Shown in pieces: positions 63,325 to 64,000 of a stretch of 64,000 nt of DNA; position 1 is the stretch's first letter, and every line of letters begins with the position of its first letter. The stretch covers positions 1-64,000 of the forward strand of contig JAFIFB010000089.1 of the NCBI GenBank assembly GCA_020832285.1. Reading direction: 5' to 3'. The translations under genes and the position numbers were made by a program. This DNA is from Balneolaceae bacterium (GTDB lineage: Bacteria > Bacteroidota > Rhodothermia > Balneolales > Balneolaceae). Under the pieces are notes generated by a model. The model was given only the letters and a program-made list of their open reading frames with translations, ran no database searches and was not told where the DNA came from.

Positions 63325-64000
63325 ATGAAAACCGCATTTGTGCATATATGGGATGAGTTAGTGGGCGCTGTTGCGTGGGATGATACCAGAGGCCTTGCGA
63401 GTTTTGAATATGATGAGGCATTTAAACAAAAAGGCTGGGACCTGTCTCCTGTAAAAATGCCGATCGCAAGCGGGGTCAATATATTTTCTTTTCCTGAGCT
63501 GCAAAAAAAAGCGAACACGGAGTTTGACTGCTTTAAGGGTTTGCCGGGAATGCTGGCCGATACGCTACCCGATAAATACGGGAATCAATTAATCAATCAC
63601 TGGCTGGCCAGGCACGGCCGTCCGGAGAACAGTATGAACCCGGTTGAAACACTCTGCTTTATCGGAACAAGGGGGATGGGAGCACTGGAGTTTGAGCCGG
63701 CAACACTGAGCAACACCAAAAATACATTTGATGTGGAGGTAAACAGCCTGGTGGAAATTGCGCAGAAGATACTGAGCAAACGAGAGCAGTTCAATACGAA
63801 CCTGCAGGAGCAGGATGAACAAGCCATTCGAAACATCCTGAAAATTGGCACTTCTGCCGGTGGGGCAAGGCCAAAAGCTGTAATTGCATACAATGAAAAG
63901 ACTGGCCAGGTAAAATCCGGACAGGCAAAAGCACCGAAAGGATTTGAACACTGGCTTATTAAACTGGATGGCGTCAGCGATGTTCAGCTTGGTGAAACAT
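63325..64000 (+). CDS. hipA: HipA-family Ser/Thr kinase toxin (3' end outside window)
   Basis: The first 225 codons of a gene that runs past the window edge. N-terminal couple_hipA region (MKTAFVHIWDELVGAVAWDD, then FKGLPGMLADTLPDKYGN, a motif highly conserved in HipA), followed by the kinase Gly-rich segment IGTSAGGARPKAVIAY and HWLIKLDG, where the Lys of the kinase core lies. The catalytic D-x-x-x-x-N part is beyond 64000. In known members the kinase phosphorylates glutamyl-tRNA synthetase and induces growth arrest. Confidence 0.93.
   Translation, partial: MKTAFVHIWDELVGAVAWDDTRGLASFEYDEAFKQKGWDLSPVKMPIASGVNIFSFPELQKKANTEFDCFKGLPGMLADTLPDKYGNQLINHWLARHGRPENSMNPVETLCFIGTRGMGALEFEPATLSNTKNTFDVEVNSLVEIAQKILSKREQFNTNLQEQDEQAIRNILKIGTSAGGARPKAVIAYNEKTGQVKSGQAKAPKGFEHWLIKLDGVSDVQLGET

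Overview
The window looks like a chromosomal segment of a moderately salt-adapted marine or hypersaline bacterium of the Bacteroidota/Rhodothermota/Balneolota assemblage, most likely Balneolaceae-like. This is inferred from the gene order of the division and cell-wall (dcw) cluster (mraZ to ftsZ without murB, murF or ddl), type IX secretion-style proteins (a C-terminal sorting domain and two PorV/PorQ-like barrels), many outer-membrane barrels and lipoproteins, acidic proteins and a glucosylglycerate-type solute synthase. No rRNA, tRNA or CRISPR array was recognised.

Layout. 0-6 kb: two unrecognised genes, then an ECF sigma factor followed by a Ser/Thr kinase with TPRs. 5.8-11.2 kb: a minus-strand run with a lipoprotein, a BNR-type secreted protein with a sorting domain, two PorV/PorQ-like barrels and a glycosyltransferase. 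11.7-13.1 kb: a Ser/Ala-rich acidic lipoprotein. 13.4-28.8 kb: the complete dcw operon on the minus strand, starting at a promoter overlain by three MraZ boxes and ending at a terminator after ftsZ. 28.8-32.7 kb: repeat-rich DNA and three tandem paralogous outer-membrane barrels. 33.0-38.6 kb: a methionine operon (CoA-binding protein, metY, FMN reductase-like, OsmC-like, metX, homoserine dehydrogenase) behind a two-stage leader: a Cys/Met-rich leader peptide with its own terminator, then a SAM-I riboswitch with a second terminator. 38.9-42.4 kb: sugar dehydrogenase, DUF3574 lipoprotein, era, pdxJ. 42.5-46.1 kb: NlpC/P60 lipoprotein and a type III polyketide synthase/methyltransferase/FAD-monooxygenase operon of the phenolic-lipid type. 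46.3-56.5 kb: NSS transporter, bPH2 protein, DoxX/DUF417-like protein, msrB, PagL-like deacylase, cold-shock protein, TonB receptor, DUF2752/TM2 pair and trpB2. 56.8-59.9 kb: a coupled operon of an M20-like protein lacking catalytic residues, gpgS and a HAD protein. 60-64 kb: a carboxypeptidase-regulatory-like protein, 1.7 kb of non-coding DNA with an iteron-like array, and hipB-hipA, hipA being cut by the window edge.

The most notable observation is the methionine leader. A 21-residue peptide whose second half is packed with Cys and Met codons, a strong intrinsic terminator with a visible competing pairing, and a complete SAM-I aptamer with its own terminator lie in series before metY-metX-hom. 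This would make transcription depend both on Cys/Met-tRNA charging and on SAM. Second are the M20-like/GpgS/HAD operon with non-canonical active sites, and a dispersed MITE-like repeat family including one copy with terminal inverted repeats and a perfect 6-bp target duplication.
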